A model generated the notes under the pieces. That model did no database searches. It saw only the letters and a list, made by a program, of their open reading frames with translations, and was not told the origin of the DNA. From positions 36,703,948 to 36,767,947 of the forward strand of contig CM044326.1 in NCBI GenBank assembly GCA_024291935.2: DNA of 64,000 nucleotides, written 5' to 3'. Source of the DNA: Okapia johnstoni (Eukaryota; Chordata; Mammalia; Artiodactyla; Giraffidae). A program made the translations under genes and the position numbers. This document shows positions 31,375-42,379 of this stretch, piece by piece. The first letter of the stretch is position 1; the number at the start of each line of letters is the position of its first letter.

Positions 31375-31628
31375 GTCCACACTCCACCCTGAGGACCAGG
31401 ATCCGTGGCCAGCTACTCTGATGCTCTGTGAAGGGCCAGGGAGCAGGGAGACAAGCACGGGACCAAGAGGGAGGGAGGTGCCCAAAGGACGCCCTAGTGT
31501 GTGCCCGCGGGCCCTCTTGGGGACCCTGGATCTTTCTCTCCTGGTGCACGTTGGCCACCCTGCTGGTGCTTTCAGGGGCAGAGATGGGTGAGCAGAGAGC
31601 CCTACTCGGGTCTCCAGGCATGGGCCTG
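31375..31628. other. Unique noncoding sequence
   Basis: No gene or recognised repeat. Confidence 0.35.
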
Positions 31629-31629
31629 T

Positions 31630-31775
31630 CCTAGCTCTGCCCCTTGCTAACTGGGTGATGGTGGCCCTTCACCTCTGTCTTGCAGCCTAGGTCTCCTCAC
31701 TTACTGAATGGAGGTGAGGGAGTTACCTAGGTTCCAGTGTGTGCGTGGCGCTTAGCATGGGGCCTGGCCCTGAGG
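31630..31775 (+). mobile_element. MIR remnant, plus strand
   Basis: TAGCTCTGCCCCTTGCTAAC, TGGGTGATGGTGGCCC, CTTCACCTCTGTCTTGCAGC, then ACTGAATGGAGGTGAGGGAG and GTGGCGCTTAGCATGGGGCC: full MIR order, diverged. Confidence 0.72.
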
Positions 31776-31779
31776 CCCC

Positions 31780-32360
31780 AGGAAGGGCACCTTTGCCCGT
31801 CATCCTAGGAGGATCATTGTCATTGTTGGTAGAGGGGAAGGTGTCTTCTCCACGGTGACCCAGGCTTGGGGTAGCTGGGCTGAGGGCGTGCGGATGGGGG
31901 CTGGGGCTCTGCCCCAGAATCTGCCCCCATGCTGCGTGTGGAGACCCCAGGCTTTGGAGTACCCAAGTGTCCCCTGTTGGACCAGTGTGAGCTGGCTCTG
32001 TGGGGTTCGCCTGGACCTCCTCGTGCCCTTTGGGAAGCTGTGCCCTCAGTTCCCTGCTTGGGAGCCCCTGCCCTCTGCCAGCTTCCCAATTTTGCTGCCT
32101 GTGTCTCTCCCCTTGAGAGGCCCTCTGCACTTTTCCATGAACCCAGTTCTCAGGATGGTGGTTTCTTGGTCCTTGGGTGCAAGCTGCTTGGGTTCCTCTG
32201 GGAGCCTGTTCCAGACCCGGAGCGAAGGGGCTGGAGCTAGGGAGGTGGCTAGCTGAGCAGAGAGATCTATTCTTGCTTCTTTCTCCCTGGAGAAAACCTT
32301 CTCTGTAAACACCTCTGCAGGCAAGATGGACTAGAAAACCCGTGGCCTCGTGTTTATTGT
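31780..32360. other. GC-rich unique sequence
   Basis: No gene recognised; frames are open on both strands. Confidence 0.35.
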
Positions 32361-32361
32361 T

Positions 32362-32740
32362 GACTGGTAAAGTTCAGAATTGATGCTTTTGAACTGTACT
32401 TTACACTCTTAAGAGTCCCTTGGACTGTAAGAAGATCCAACCAGTCAATTCTAAAGGAAATCAGTCCTGAACATTCATTGGAAGGACTGATGCTGAAGCT
32501 GAAGCTCAAATACTTTGGCCACCTGATGTGAAGAGCCGACTTATTAAAAAAGACCCTCATGCTGGGAAAGATTGAAGGCAGGAGAAGGGGATGACAGAGG
32601 ACGAGATGGTTGGGTGGCATCACCGACTCGATGGACATGAGTTTGAACAAGTTCTGGGAGTTGGTGATGGACAGGGAAGCCTGGCGTGCTGCAGTCCGTG
32701 AGGTCACAAAGAGTTGGACATGACTGAGTGACTGAACCAC
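32362..32740 (+). mobile_element. BovB (RTE) 3' end / ART2A, plus strand
   Basis: CTTAAGAGTCCCTTGGACTG, CAAATACTTTGGCCACCTGA, CATGCTGGGAAAGATTGAAG, CTCGATGGACATGAGTTTG, then GTGCTGCAGTCCGTGAGGTC and TGGACATGACTGAGTGACTG. This is the 3' part of the ruminant BovB family, which also provides the tail of Bov-A SINEs. It has no intact reverse transcriptase frame; the 128-codon minus-strand frame over it is an antisense shadow. Confidence 0.9.
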
Positions 32741-32744
32741 AGTC

Positions 32745-33855
32745 GTTCAGAGACTTATGGAAATTCTAGGCAACTCTTCTTCCTCCCCTCCCTGGTCTTG
32801 GCCATTCTTCTGGACCATCTGTCCCAGCTTTCCTATTTTCTATAATCCGTGTTCCGTCTGTGTTTACTTCTCCCTGAAGGAATGCTGTTGTCTAGAGATG
32901 TGTTAAGATCAGATGTGTATATAGCATGTGTGCCTCCATTGCCCCTTGCTGTACCCATGGCAGACATTACTAGTCAATCATAGCACCTCTCTCCTTTGGG
33001 CCTGGGCCTGGAAAGGCAGTCGCTACTAGTCGACCACATCAGCCCAGAAGTTGAAATTTCATTTCTACCCTGGCATGACTTTGCTGTGAGGGAATGCTAG
33101 GAGAGGAGACACACCTTGCCCCATTTCCTCATTGCTTGAGGGGAACCTCTGGGTCTCGTGGGTCTTTCTGGGTTCATTGGACACCTTGGGGGAGGTAGTT
33201 GAGAAGTCTTGGCTTAAATGTTGTAGTTGTGAAGATGATGGCTGCCCCGCTGTGGGCTGGCATGTGTTGCGGCCAGTCTGACCCTCTGGGGCAGTATGTG
33301 GTCAACATGTGGAGAGGGAAAAAGGCCTGGCCTGAGGGCACCGTCTGAGAGACAGACAGGACGGTTCAATCCCAGGCCTCTCTCCTGAGCTACAAGTGAG
33401 CTCTTTGGGGTCCTGACCCCACCTTGCCCTCCTGGGTCTTGCTCTGACTCTGCTGCCTGAAGAAGTGGGAGCTGGTCCTCTCAAGGCCGAGGATTCCCCC
33501 CACCTAGCACCCAGGGACCTGTGTTCGCCAGTCCCTGATTGAGATCACTGTGATCCCTAGAGGGTGGGTGCGGGAGTGTGGCCGCCTGCTTCTCTCTGCT
33601 GCTCGTCACAGCCTCTGTGGGCTGGGGAGGCTCTCCCGCTGACCTGGTCCTGGTTTGGGACTTGGCTTGTTCCATCACATGGCCTCCGTGGTCTCCAGGG
33701 GTTTCCACCCCAGAGCTGTGGCCTGATCTTCAGTCGCCTGAGAATTCCCTGCTGATGTCAGTGGAGGCTGTATGTTTTGATCAACAGTAAGAGTTTTGGG
33801 GTCCAGTAGGAATGTGAGCTGAGAGAGATGGGGGCCCCATGGGGCTCGTCTTTCC
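32745..33855. other. Unique noncoding sequence
   Basis: No gene. Frames shorter than 80 codons, no domains. Confidence 0.4.
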
Positions 33856-33859
33856 AACT

Positions 33860-33995
33860 CTTTACCTCTTGAATCCTCATCATAACTCCCTGAGATGGGG
33901 TGGCCACTCCCGTCTTACAGATGTGGAAACTGAGGCTCAGATGGGTCAAGGATCTCCTATAGAACCACAGGGCATGAAGAGGCAGGAGAGGGAGG
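33860..33995 (-). mobile_element. MIR remnant, minus strand
   Basis: TTGAATCCTCATCATAACTC, CCTGAGATGGGGTGGCCACT, CCGTCTTACAGATGTGGAAA, CTGAGGCTCAGATGGGTCAA: clear antisense MIR. Confidence 0.82.
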
Positions 33996-34042
33996 CTCAT
34001 CCCGGGTTTCCAGGGCCCCAGCCCTTCTTTCCCTCCCTCTAG

Positions 34043-34229
34043 ATGTAGCAAAGAATCCACCTGCCAATGCAGGAGACACAAGAGATGCCAGTTCAGTTCT
34101 TGGGTTGGGAATATCCTCTGGAGGAGGGCATGGCAACCCACCCCAGTATTCTTGCCTGGAGAATCCCATGGACAGAGGAGCCTGGTGGGCTACAGTCCAT
34201 GGGATTGCAAAGAGTCGGACATGATTGAG

Positions 34230-34230
<1 letters not shown>
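34043..34230 (+). mobile_element. Bov-tA SINE, plus strand, head shortened
   Basis: Begins within the tRNA-like head (GTAGCAAAGAATCCACCTGC), continues through TGGCAACCCACCCCAGTATT to GATTGCAAAGAGTCGGACAT and runs straight into a long CA repeat. Confidence 0.94.
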
Positions 34231-34276
<46 letters not shown>

Positions 34277-34286
34277 TCACTCACTT
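34231..34286. repeat. (CA)n followed by (ACTC)n at a SINE tail
   Basis: About 21 perfect AC units (34231-34272), then four ACTC units. It directly continues the 3' end of the Bov-tA. Confidence 0.97.
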
Positions 34287-34289
34287 GGA

Positions 34290-36320
34290 CATGGTTTGAA
34301 GCTGCCTCCCTCCTGTGCAGCTGTCTCTGCTCTCTGCCTGCAGGGAGCTGCTCCTTCCCTCCTCTTGGGTGTCCTAGCCTGGTTGCAGTGTAGATTCCTG
34401 CTTATGTGTCCCGTCTGCCCCCCTCCCCCCACCCCCAGTAGACTGAGGCAGGGACCAGTCAGTCACTTCTGCCTCTCTGACATGAGCATCGTGCCCGGCT
34501 CACTGAAGGAGCCTGCTGAGGTCTGGGGGACAGGTGGGTGGATGGTAGAGTGGTCCTCCCAGCGAACACCCCTCACACCATCCATGGTGCCCTGGGCCAT
34601 GAGTGCCTCAAACAAGTCTGGTTGAATTCTGGGTGGAGGCTTTGCCCCCAGCCTCCCTGGTCAGGATGGAGGCAACAAGCTGGGCAGGTCACTTCCCAGG
34701 CGAGCACTATTAACCAGGATTCCCAAGTCGAGCCAGAGGGAGCCTGAAAGCTCCTCTCCTCTTGTTAAATGCAGCCCCATGCTAGGCTTTGCTTGGGTTA
34801 GTCTCCTTGTCTGCGTTGCGAAGGAATGGCTCTTCCATTACCTCTGCACTTGGGGAGACCTCGAGAAAGCTAGGTGTAAATACGAGAGCCTGCCAGCAAC
34901 CAGTGGCAGCAACTGCCTAATACACTCCGAGTAAGCAACGTGGTGATTAGTAGACGGTGGCCCCGGAGACGCTGGCCTCTGTGGAGGGCAGGTCCCTGTC
35001 CACACCTGGGATCCAGAGCTCAGTGAAGTCCCAGGGCCTGTGGCCGACACCCTCATGACACCTTACGGGCTTTTCTGCAGGGGGAAGGGGTGGCAGGCTT
35101 AGCTGAGCTCAAGTTCAAACTGTACTGCTTAGGAGGTCGAGGGACTGGACCCTGAGCTCTTGCTTTTAAGCGTCTGGACCCTTGGGGCTGCCCACGGGGA
35201 AGTAAACTTCTCTGGAGCCTCTGGAGTTCACCTCCCAGAGCTGCCGCTGGGCTCCACCCCTCATACCAGGCGCTGTAGCTTCGTTTGATGAAATTCTCGA
35301 GTGTTCCGAAGGCTGCTACTGTGACATTGGTGTGAGGGCATTAGCTCAGGGCACCCCGTCCACGCACCTGGCTTCCAGGTGGAGCCGTGAGACACTGGAG
35401 CTTGGCCAGAACCCCATCGTTCAGCCCTGGTGGTGGTTGGGGAGTGTCTGACCTCGGCCTCTGGGGCTCCTTTCTGGGCCCTGGGTATCTCTGCCCTTTG
35501 GCCTGGCTGCACTCTGCCCAGCAAGCTCTGGAGTCCCTCTGGGCAGCCAGTTTACTCCCACAGAGACGCACCTCTGGGAGGGGACTGGCTCCGCTGGGCG
35601 GCACTCAGCGCACACCTCTGGACTGAGCCCTTCGCTGTGTGCCCTTGTGTGCAGGAATGGGAGGCTCCCAGGGCACGGGCTGTGTTTGTGCCTTTGTGCT
35701 TTGTGTTTCCGTCTCCGGGTCTTATTCCCCAGACCCTGCCCAGGAGGGGCTGAGTGCATGAGTGTCTTGCCCATCAGAAGCTGGTAGGGCACTGGGAGAG
35801 ACCACAGTGAGTGCCTGGAGCTCACCCAGCTTCAGGCAGGGTTTCCTGGTCTGGAGGACTCAGCTGGGGGGAGTTGAGATTGAAAGGGAAGGAATGGGGT
35901 CCCTTCCCCGGGTGAATTCTGAGAATGGGGTCTCTGCAAAGGCTTATCGTGGTACAGAGGGACCCCTGAGCTGCAGTGTCTTCCTGTCCTCCTGCTCTTT
36001 CTCTGTTTCATATTTATACCATAGCTGCTTCCATAATGAAGGAATATGGAGTCTCTTACTTTAAGTAAACCAGTGACAGAAGCATTAGAACGATGATGAA
36101 ACAACAGTAATCCTACCTTCAAGGGATAGGGAAGGTTGTTCCAGTAACCCGTGCTGCAGTAGAGCACAGACTTTAGTTCTGAGCTTCCTGGCAGCTTTGG
36201 CAAAAAGGGAGGCATGATGAGCATGATGAGTTCTGATTTGCTTATGAAAGGAAGCATAATGGTTTAGGATAGAGAGATTTTTTTGCATAAACTTCAAGTC
36301 TGGGAGACTTGATCACAGGG
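34290..36320. other. Unique noncoding sequence, no gene
   Basis: GC-rich, frames on both strands (up to 157 codons, the longest starting inside the preceding SINE and CA repeat). A lower-GC patch at 36120-36305 (CAAAAAGGGAGGCATGATGA, TTTGCATAAACTTC) might be a small conserved element. Confidence 0.35.
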
Positions 36321-36321
36321 C

Positions 36322-36342
36322 TTTTTTTTTTTTTTTTTTTTT
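36322..36342. repeat. Poly-T tract
   Basis: 21 consecutive T at the left border of a DNA-transposon remnant. Confidence 0.95.
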
Positions 36343-36557
36343 AGATAAGACAGGGCTTTATTTGAGATAAAGGTCCAGATAGTAGCTATTTTAGGCTCTG
36401 TGGGCCCCAACCGTCTCTGCTGCAGCTACTCAGCTCTGCTGTTACAGGGCAAGAGCATCTGTGGATGATGTGTACTGGATGAGGGTGGCTGTTTCAATAG
36501 AACTTTATTTGCAAAAACAGCAGCCAGTCCATGACTTGTAGTTCGAGGATCCCTGAG
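36343..36557 (-). mobile_element. hAT-type nonautonomous DNA transposon remnant
   Basis: GGCTTTATTTGAGATAAAGG, GTAGCTATTTTAGGCTCTGT, TGCAGCTACTCAGCTCTGCT, AATAGAACTTTATTTGCAAA, ACAGCAGCCAGTCCATGAC and GTAGTTCGAGGATCCCTG follow, in reverse, the common mammalian MER-type hAT MITE whose ends read caggggtcggcaaact and whose body carries tgtttttgtaaataaagttttattgg. The subfamily name is not certain. No transposase. Confidence 0.72.
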
Positions 36558-36559
36558 AT

Positions 36560-37808
36560 AAGGAACAGTGAATATCACGTGGACGGATCACGATGGCATT
36601 TCAGCACACAGAAGTGGAGACAGGTTCTCAGACTGACGCCGGTAGAAGTTGAGACGAAATATTATGCGCACACTAAATGGCACCGTCGGAGCCGTCTTGT
36701 TCTGGGGGATCTGCTGCTTTTATTCCACATCCCCAGACGTCATTCTGCTTCTTCATCCCTAGAGAGAGAATATCCGGTCAAGGAGGCCACTGGCTCCAGC
36801 CCCGGGCAGGCGGACCTCACCAGCTTTTGTGCTCCCTTGCCAAAGCTCCAGCCTCAGGTGTTAAGGTAGCCCTGGTCCTACAGGCTCCCTTCCTGTAAAG
36901 GGCTCCCCTCACGGGGTGACCTTGACCTTCCTTCAACAACTTGTTCCTGCAAAGGGAAGGTGTTTGACGGAAGACCTTGGGGCTGGCTTTATGGCTCCAC
37001 AGCGATTAAGAGGTAGTTGGACTGGTATTTTTTTTGCTTTTTGATGGTTGGAGGCAATCGATTTCTGTGAATTCTGCTCATATACCACTTACCCTCAGTT
37101 TGCTTATTAACTTATTCTTGACCTCATTCTACAAGGGCTGGGAGCAGGCAGGGCTGCATAGATATACTTTGAGCTCCTTTTCCTTCTCTGGAAAGTGGAG
37201 GTTTGTAAAGCTCCTGAGGCGGGGCCTGGCACACAGGAGGTGTGGGGACTTGACTTTCCTCTTTCCCTAGATGTCCGTATGGCCTACAGCTTGCAGAGTG
37301 GCTGCTTTTCGCTAATTGTTGTCAGAAGTGGGTGGGTGGTGCAGACTTTGGGAAAAATCCTTGAATTTCCTGGGAATGTGTGCAACCTGGATGGGGCATC
37401 CAGAGTGGATGGGAGCTCTCCATGGGCCCAGCTGGCCCTGGTGTCTGCATTAGAGTTGTTCCTGGATGCTCACTTTTGGGGTCTGGAGAACCACTGGCCA
37501 CACCACCCTGAAGAGAAGCCCGAGAATAAAGCACAGTCAGAGTTACCAGCCCCAGAATTCAGGCTCACCTTCCCAGGACAGTCCCACTGTTCCTTCAAGG
37601 ACCTGTTTTAATTCCCCCTTTCCGCTGCTGTGAAAAATCACATTTCATTAAGTAACAATCATTTCATCCTCGCTTTAAAAGTAGTTTGATGGAGGTGCAT
37701 CTTCCGAACACCTGCCCACAGGTCTGGGGCCTCGCCCACCTGTCCTGTCCTAGGTACCCTTGATAAGAGAAGCTGTCACACCACGTGGGCTTAAGTTAGG
37801 GCCCAAAC
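36560..37808. other. Unique noncoding sequence
   Basis: No gene recognised. A 138-codon plus-strand frame (37195-37611) has no domain. Confidence 0.4.
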
Positions 37809-38037
37809 CAAGTGACTGTTGGACTTCCCCAGTGGCTCAGACAGAAAAGTGTCTGCCTACAATGCGGGAGACCTGGGTTTGATCCCTGGGTCGGGAAGAT
37901 CCCCTGGAGAAGGAAATGGCAACCCCCTCCAATACTCTTGCCTGGAAAATCCCATGAACAGAGGAGCCTGGTGGGCTACCGTCCACAGTGTCACAAAGAG
38001 TCGGACACAACTGGGCGACTTCACTTCAAGTGACTGT
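37809..38037 (+). mobile_element. Bov-tA SINE, plus strand, with 11-bp target duplication
   Basis: Element at 37820-38026 with CAAGTGACTGT on both sides (37809-37819 and 38027-38037), a perfect target-site duplication. Head GGACTTCCCCAGTGGCTCAG, B-box region GGGTTTGATCCCTGGGTCGG, core CAATACTCTTGCCTGGAAAA and end GAGTCGGACACAACTGGGCG. Confidence 0.97.
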
Positions 38038-38086
38038 GCTCACGTTGCTCATGTGGCCTTACTGGGGATGAGTTCATGAGTTTATT

Positions 38087-38090
<4 letters not shown>

Positions 38091-38118
<28 letters not shown>
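38091..38118. repeat. Poly-T tract
   Basis: 28 consecutive T. No retroposon body is recognisable on the right, so it may be a tail remnant or a slippage product. Confidence 0.95.
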
Positions 38119-38119
<1 letters not shown>

Positions 38120-39227
38120 GCATTTTTAACATTTTTGATCAAGGAATGTACTTCATGACCACCTTCAGGGGCCCCAGGGAGTAACTAAGATGTTAACTCC
38201 CAGTTTAGTCTGAAATATTTCTTCCCCAACTTGGGCTCAAGCTCTCGCTCTACCCGGGTTAATGGGAGGAAGGCAGTCAGTCACCTTTCAGGGAGAAGGA
38301 TCAAGACTCTTTGTTAGGCGTGTGGCCGTGTCCGGCTCCCAGCTGCCCAGCCCTGGCCCCATCACTGAGGATGTGCTGAGTGGCTGTGGGGTAAGCAGCT
38401 CGAGGGTCAAGGTGGGCACTGGCTGGACATCTGTGGCGCCGTGTCTGGGGGGAAAGGAGTCTCCGTGTAGCCCCTACCTGTGTGCTGCTGGGGTGAAATG
38501 CCAGGGTTGGGGGTCTCCCACGTGCCTCTCTGCCCCCATGCCTCTGTGCCCACCCTGCACTGTAGGGTGAGATGCCTTCTGTCACTGCAGACAGAGGGAG
38601 CTCAGGGTGCTCACCACAGGCCAGCTGGGGTTTCACCGGAACCTCAGCCTCTGTCCTGTGCCAGGGAGCATGCAGCCTTCACCCCCAGACCCCCAGGAAT
38701 GGCCAGTTCTCCAGAGTTCACCAGGGGCCACCCCACAGCTGAGGCTTGGATGCTGTCTGCAGCATCGGTCCAGGACTGAGCCATCCCCCCTTTATCCGCA
38801 CAACCTACCGTCCTGGCCGATTCAGCCTTTCCTATTCCAAGCAAGGTTAGCTGAGCGGGGTCCCAGAGGGCCCACGCTCTGAGGACTGTCCAGGGCCTGG
38901 AGGTCAGGGTCAGGGGCAGGGGCTGTGGCCCCAACCAGGGGGAAGAAGCCTTTCCATCTGCAGGGCCTTGGGAAGACTGGGTGGCCGCTTGGTACCTAGG
39001 ACCTTTTGGCCATGTCCATTGGCCCAAAGATGGGGGTGACAGGTGCTGGGGTGGGGGTGCTGCAGAAGGATTTATCAGGTCCCCAGGGGCAGAGGTGCTT
39101 GCTTCCTGCTGTGCTGTAATGATGCCTACAGCTGTGTGTGTTTTGTGGGGGGGGTCCTGTTATAATTGCCTGCCCCGCCTGGCTCAGAGCCTGGGGATGT
39201 CTGCACCATTTACACACTGTTTACACC
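38120..39227. other. Unique GC-rich noncoding sequence
   Basis: No gene; overlapping frames on both strands without domains. Confidence 0.4.
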
Positions 39228-39420
39228 CATGATGCTGGGAAAAATTGAAGACGGGAAGAGAAGGGGATGACAGAGGATGGGATGGTTGGATGGCAACACT
39301 GACTCGATAGACATGGGTTTGGGTAAACTCTGGGAGTTGGTGACGGACAGGGAAGCCTGGTGTGCTGCAGTCCATGGGGCCGCAAAGAGTCAGACATACT
39401 GAGCGACTGAAGTGACTAAG
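39228..39420 (+). mobile_element. BovB 3' end / ART2A, 5'-truncated, plus strand
   Basis: ATGATGCTGGGAAAAATTGA, AGGATGGGATGGTTGGATGG, CTCGATAGACATGGGTTTGG, GTGCTGCAGTCCATGGGGCC, AAGAGTCAGACATACTGAGC. Typical 3' fragment left by incomplete reverse transcription. Confidence 0.9.
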
Positions 39421-39427
39421 TAACTGA

Positions 39428-40295
39428 CTACACTCGTGATGGAGGGCTGTGTGGGAGTGGACCCTCTGGTGGGTCCTTGCTCACGTGGCCGTCGAGGCCT
39501 GTTCTGCCTACTGAGGCCTCAGGGATGAGAAGGGGCTGGTGGGCAGTGGAGCAGCCCTGCCTTCCCCTTTGGTGGCCGGGAACCTTTTTCCCATCTCTGA
39601 GCCTCAGTTTCTTCCTCCAGGAATTGAGATGACGTGTGGAAGGGCCCAGCCTGGTGCCTGGGATGCTGGAGGCTTGGGGAAGGCAGCTGTCATCCGTTCT
39701 GTCCAAGTGACTCAGCGGTATTTGATGGCTGAGGACAGGGACCAGGGGTGCCCCTGTGATTCTCCCTGGACATAGCTTTGCAGTGGCCACTCCTGCCCCA
39801 GAGCACTCGGGCTGTGCAGCCCTGGGTTCCCGCTGGAGGGTGGGGGAGTTGTCTGCCTGGCTCCCTCCCCAGCCAGAGACCCAGGCCCAGGGAGGGGAGG
39901 GGTCTTGCTCAGGCCCCTCTCTGTTCTGGGCAGTGGGATGCGGAGACAAGGGATGTGGTCTCTGGAGACAGCAGGTACAGGACCAAGAAACAGTGTGATG
40001 GGTCCAGGGACCATCAAGGGAGGCCGAGGGCTCTGCAACGGCTGTGAGCCAGGACATGAAGGCAGCCACGGCTCCCTCCCCAGTCTGCGTGGAGGATGGC
40101 AGGCCCCTGGAGGCAGAGGGAATGAGGGACGGCTCACTGTTCTCAGACTCTACGAGCAGCCGGTTTGACTCCAGGGCCTCGGACAGGGTGCAGAGGGGCG
40201 GAGCAGGCTGCTGGCAGCACATCAGGAGGTACCCAGGTGCCATGCTTGGAGGGGAGGTCTGCTGTTTCTCCAGGGGATAGCCCTCCCATGAGAGA
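39428..40295. other. GC-rich block with spurious long frames
   Basis: A 271-codon minus-strand frame (39428-40243) opposes plus-strand frames of 78 to 89 codons. It crosses a MIR at 39585-39680 and translates to low-complexity Pro/Ser/Arg-rich sequence, so I reject it as a gene. Confidence 0.5.
39585..39680 (+). mobile_element. MIR remnant, plus strand
   Basis: CATCTCTGAGCCTCAGTTTC, TTCCTCCAGGAATTGAGATG, then CCAGCCTGGTGCCTGGGATG. Confidence 0.65.
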
Positions 40296-40299
40296 CGGA

Positions 40300-40470
40300 G
40301 GGCCCCCAGCTGTGTGACCTTGGATAAGTCCCTGCCCCTCTCTGAATCTTAGGCTGTCATCGGAAAACTGGAGGATAACGGTGATGACGGTGATGCGTCC
40401 TCAGATTGTTGCAAGGCTCCACTGAGGGTCTAGGTGGGCTCTGGCCTAGTACACGGGAGGGCTGCTGTAT
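40300..40470 (+). mobile_element. MIR remnant, plus strand
   Basis: CAGCTGTGTGACCTTGGATA, AGTCCCTGCCCCTCTCTGAA, CGGAAAACTGGAGGATAACG, then TCAGATTGTTGCAAGGCTCC: well-ordered MIR body. Confidence 0.8.
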
Positions 40471-40474
40471 CTCC

Positions 40475-40960
40475 AGTGTCTTCCTCTGCCCCCGCAAAGC
40501 CCCAGTATTTCACGTGTTAATTATATGTGACAACTTTTCAACTACTGATCCGCTTTAAGCAGTGAATGGTCAGTTTGTTTTTTAGGCATTCTGTAAAATG
40601 AGTCTTGGTTTGGCTTCCAGGGTTAGAAAGCCCTGGCTGGAGTTACAGTTTCCTCTGTTGAAATATTTGCCTGGGCTGCCGGCCACCTCTCCTGGGAAAC
40701 TGGATGATCTGTGGTGTTAATCCCGTCCTTAGGAAAATGCTGGGGGCCTGGAAAGCTGGGACGATGTGTGTCCATTCTCTGATCTGTCTCAGTGCCCAGG
40801 CCTCTCCTCACCACACCGGGCCTGGCGGTGCCCACTTCCCTATGTCAACAAAGCGTGGTGTGGGTGGAGGGCCTGCCCGAGGCAGCTGGCTGTGGGCAGG
40901 GAGGCCCGGCTCCCTGTGGCCGGCCCATGGACAGCTGGGAGGCTGCTTCCCATTCAGCAT
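40475..40960. other. Unique sequence with an AT-rich patch
   Basis: No gene. About 40505-40560 (CACGTGTTAATTATATGTGAC, CAACTACTGATCCGC) is AT-rich and carries TTAATTA beside an E-box CACGTG; it might be a small regulatory element. Confidence 0.3.
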
Positions 40961-40961
40961 G

Positions 40962-41062
40962 GGTCAGCAAATATTGACAGAAGGCCTCTCTGTGCCAGGC
41001 CTGGGGGAAGGCCCCAGAGGTGACCTGCATGCAGGTCCCGCCCTCGGGGAGCTCCCTGTCTG
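40962..41062 (+). mobile_element. Ancient interspersed repeat remnant
   Basis: CAGCAAATATTGACAGAAGG, CCTCTCTGTGCCAGGCCTGG, GGTCCCGCCCTCGGGGAGCT follow the very common old mammalian pattern (caacaaatatttattgagca, gtgccaggcactg, ccctgccctcatggagct). I cannot name the family with confidence. Confidence 0.5.
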
Positions 41063-41064
41063 GA

Positions 41065-41935
41065 CTCGCTGCTTCTGATTCTTTTCTGGGCTGACCTGGA
41101 AGCGGTCATGCCAGCCTCCTGCCCTGTTCCTTGGGGCATGTGACCCCGGTGGGCTGAGACCCAGGCATTTGAAGGGGAGACCAGAGTCCTGGCCACGATC
41201 CTGGGTGGAGGGGTGGGCCTTGCGGTGTGAACACAGATGCCCCCCCATGCCAGCTTCATGGGCAAGGTGTCTTCCTAGGGCCCTGGGCAGAGCTTCCTCC
41301 ATCTTTGGGGGAACAAAGTGCCCAGGCCCCCGGAGGACGTCTGTCATGGTGGGAGGGCTTCCAGATGTGGGTTCTCGAGCCAAGTGCAGGGAGCAGACCC
41401 CTGGCCCTGGTAGCTGATGTGAGCGGGGTCTCAGTTGCCACCCACACCCCCTGGGCCTGGCGGTGTGATGGGACTGTCAGTGCTTGGCACCCGCTCAGCT
41501 GTGGGCTTTCAGAACAGGGACAGGAAAGCTCCAAATGGGATTTCAGCCGGCCCCCCATCCCCTGCCCGCCTGCCCACCCAGGTGGGATTGGTCCTCCCTT
41601 CAGGTCTGACCATCCCTGGGCTTGGGGCTAGGGGCATCGCGCAGGGAAGTGGGTGGGCTTTCTTCTCTGTGACACAGACCCCTGCAGTGTCGCAGGCTTC
41701 TAAACACTCATGGGTGGGCCTAGTGGGTTTCAGAGCTCACCCGTGCTGTGTGTTAATAAGATTGTTCAAAAGAAAAAAAAAAAGCAAGCCCATTGAGAGA
41801 GAGTCCCTGTCTGTGGTGGAATGTGGTGCCTTCCGAAGCAGAGGGATGGAGCAGTAAGGGGGAGCTGTTTCACAAGAAATAGACACTCATATCTTGGGAT
41901 TTGGGGAAATGGAACGAGTGAGGGCTTTTTTTCCC
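41065..41935. other. GC-rich unique sequence
   Basis: No gene; frames up to 140 codons on both strands without domains. An A-rich run lies at 41771-41783. Confidence 0.4.
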
Positions 41936-41939
41936 TTCC

Positions 41940-42080
41940 CAGGCACTCCGTATTATTAAGACACTCTGTCTTATAAGGGATGTTGGATAATTAATCCTGT
42001 GGCAAGACAATAGCAACAAGCGTTCGAATATATTTAAATAATGAGGAGGATCTTTAATGCGGACCCGTAAAATCACTGTG
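41940..42080. promoter_or_regulatory. Candidate conserved noncoding element J1
   Basis: CCGTATTATTAAGACACTCT, TTGGATAATTAATCCTGTGG (TAATTA overlapping TAATCC), then GAATATATTTAAATAATGAG. AT-rich, repeat-free. Confidence 0.4.
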
Positions 42081-42152
42081 GGCCAGTGGATGGGGGGGTC
42101 AGGATTTATTGAAATGTACTTTTCCCCTTTAGAAGATGGGGTTTTCTTTTGT

Positions 42153-42198
<46 letters not shown>

Positions 42199-42220
42199 AC
42201 AAGCGCATGCACACACACAG
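42153..42220. repeat. (CA)n microsatellite
   Basis: Pure AC from 42155 to about 42190, then interrupted CA with CGCATG to 42219. It lies between two candidate conserved elements. Confidence 0.95.
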
Positions 42221-42379
42221 AACATTTAGCCAGAACCCTGCTAAGTTTTTTCCCTTTTCAGTCGAAAAGAATCAATTATGCCTTGTGGTCTCTTTCCAAA
42301 AACCACTTTTGATGGTGTGATTTTGTTTCAGTCTAGAGCGCTCCAGTCAGCCCCTTGGAAACAACAGGGGGGAAAAAAG

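Noticed and set aside
32354..32740. 128-codon minus-strand frame
   Set aside because: It is the antisense of the BovB 3' end, a familiar false protein prediction in ruminants.
39428..40243. 271-codon minus-strand open frame
   Set aside because: Crosses a MIR remnant, low-complexity translation, and the opposite strand is also open.
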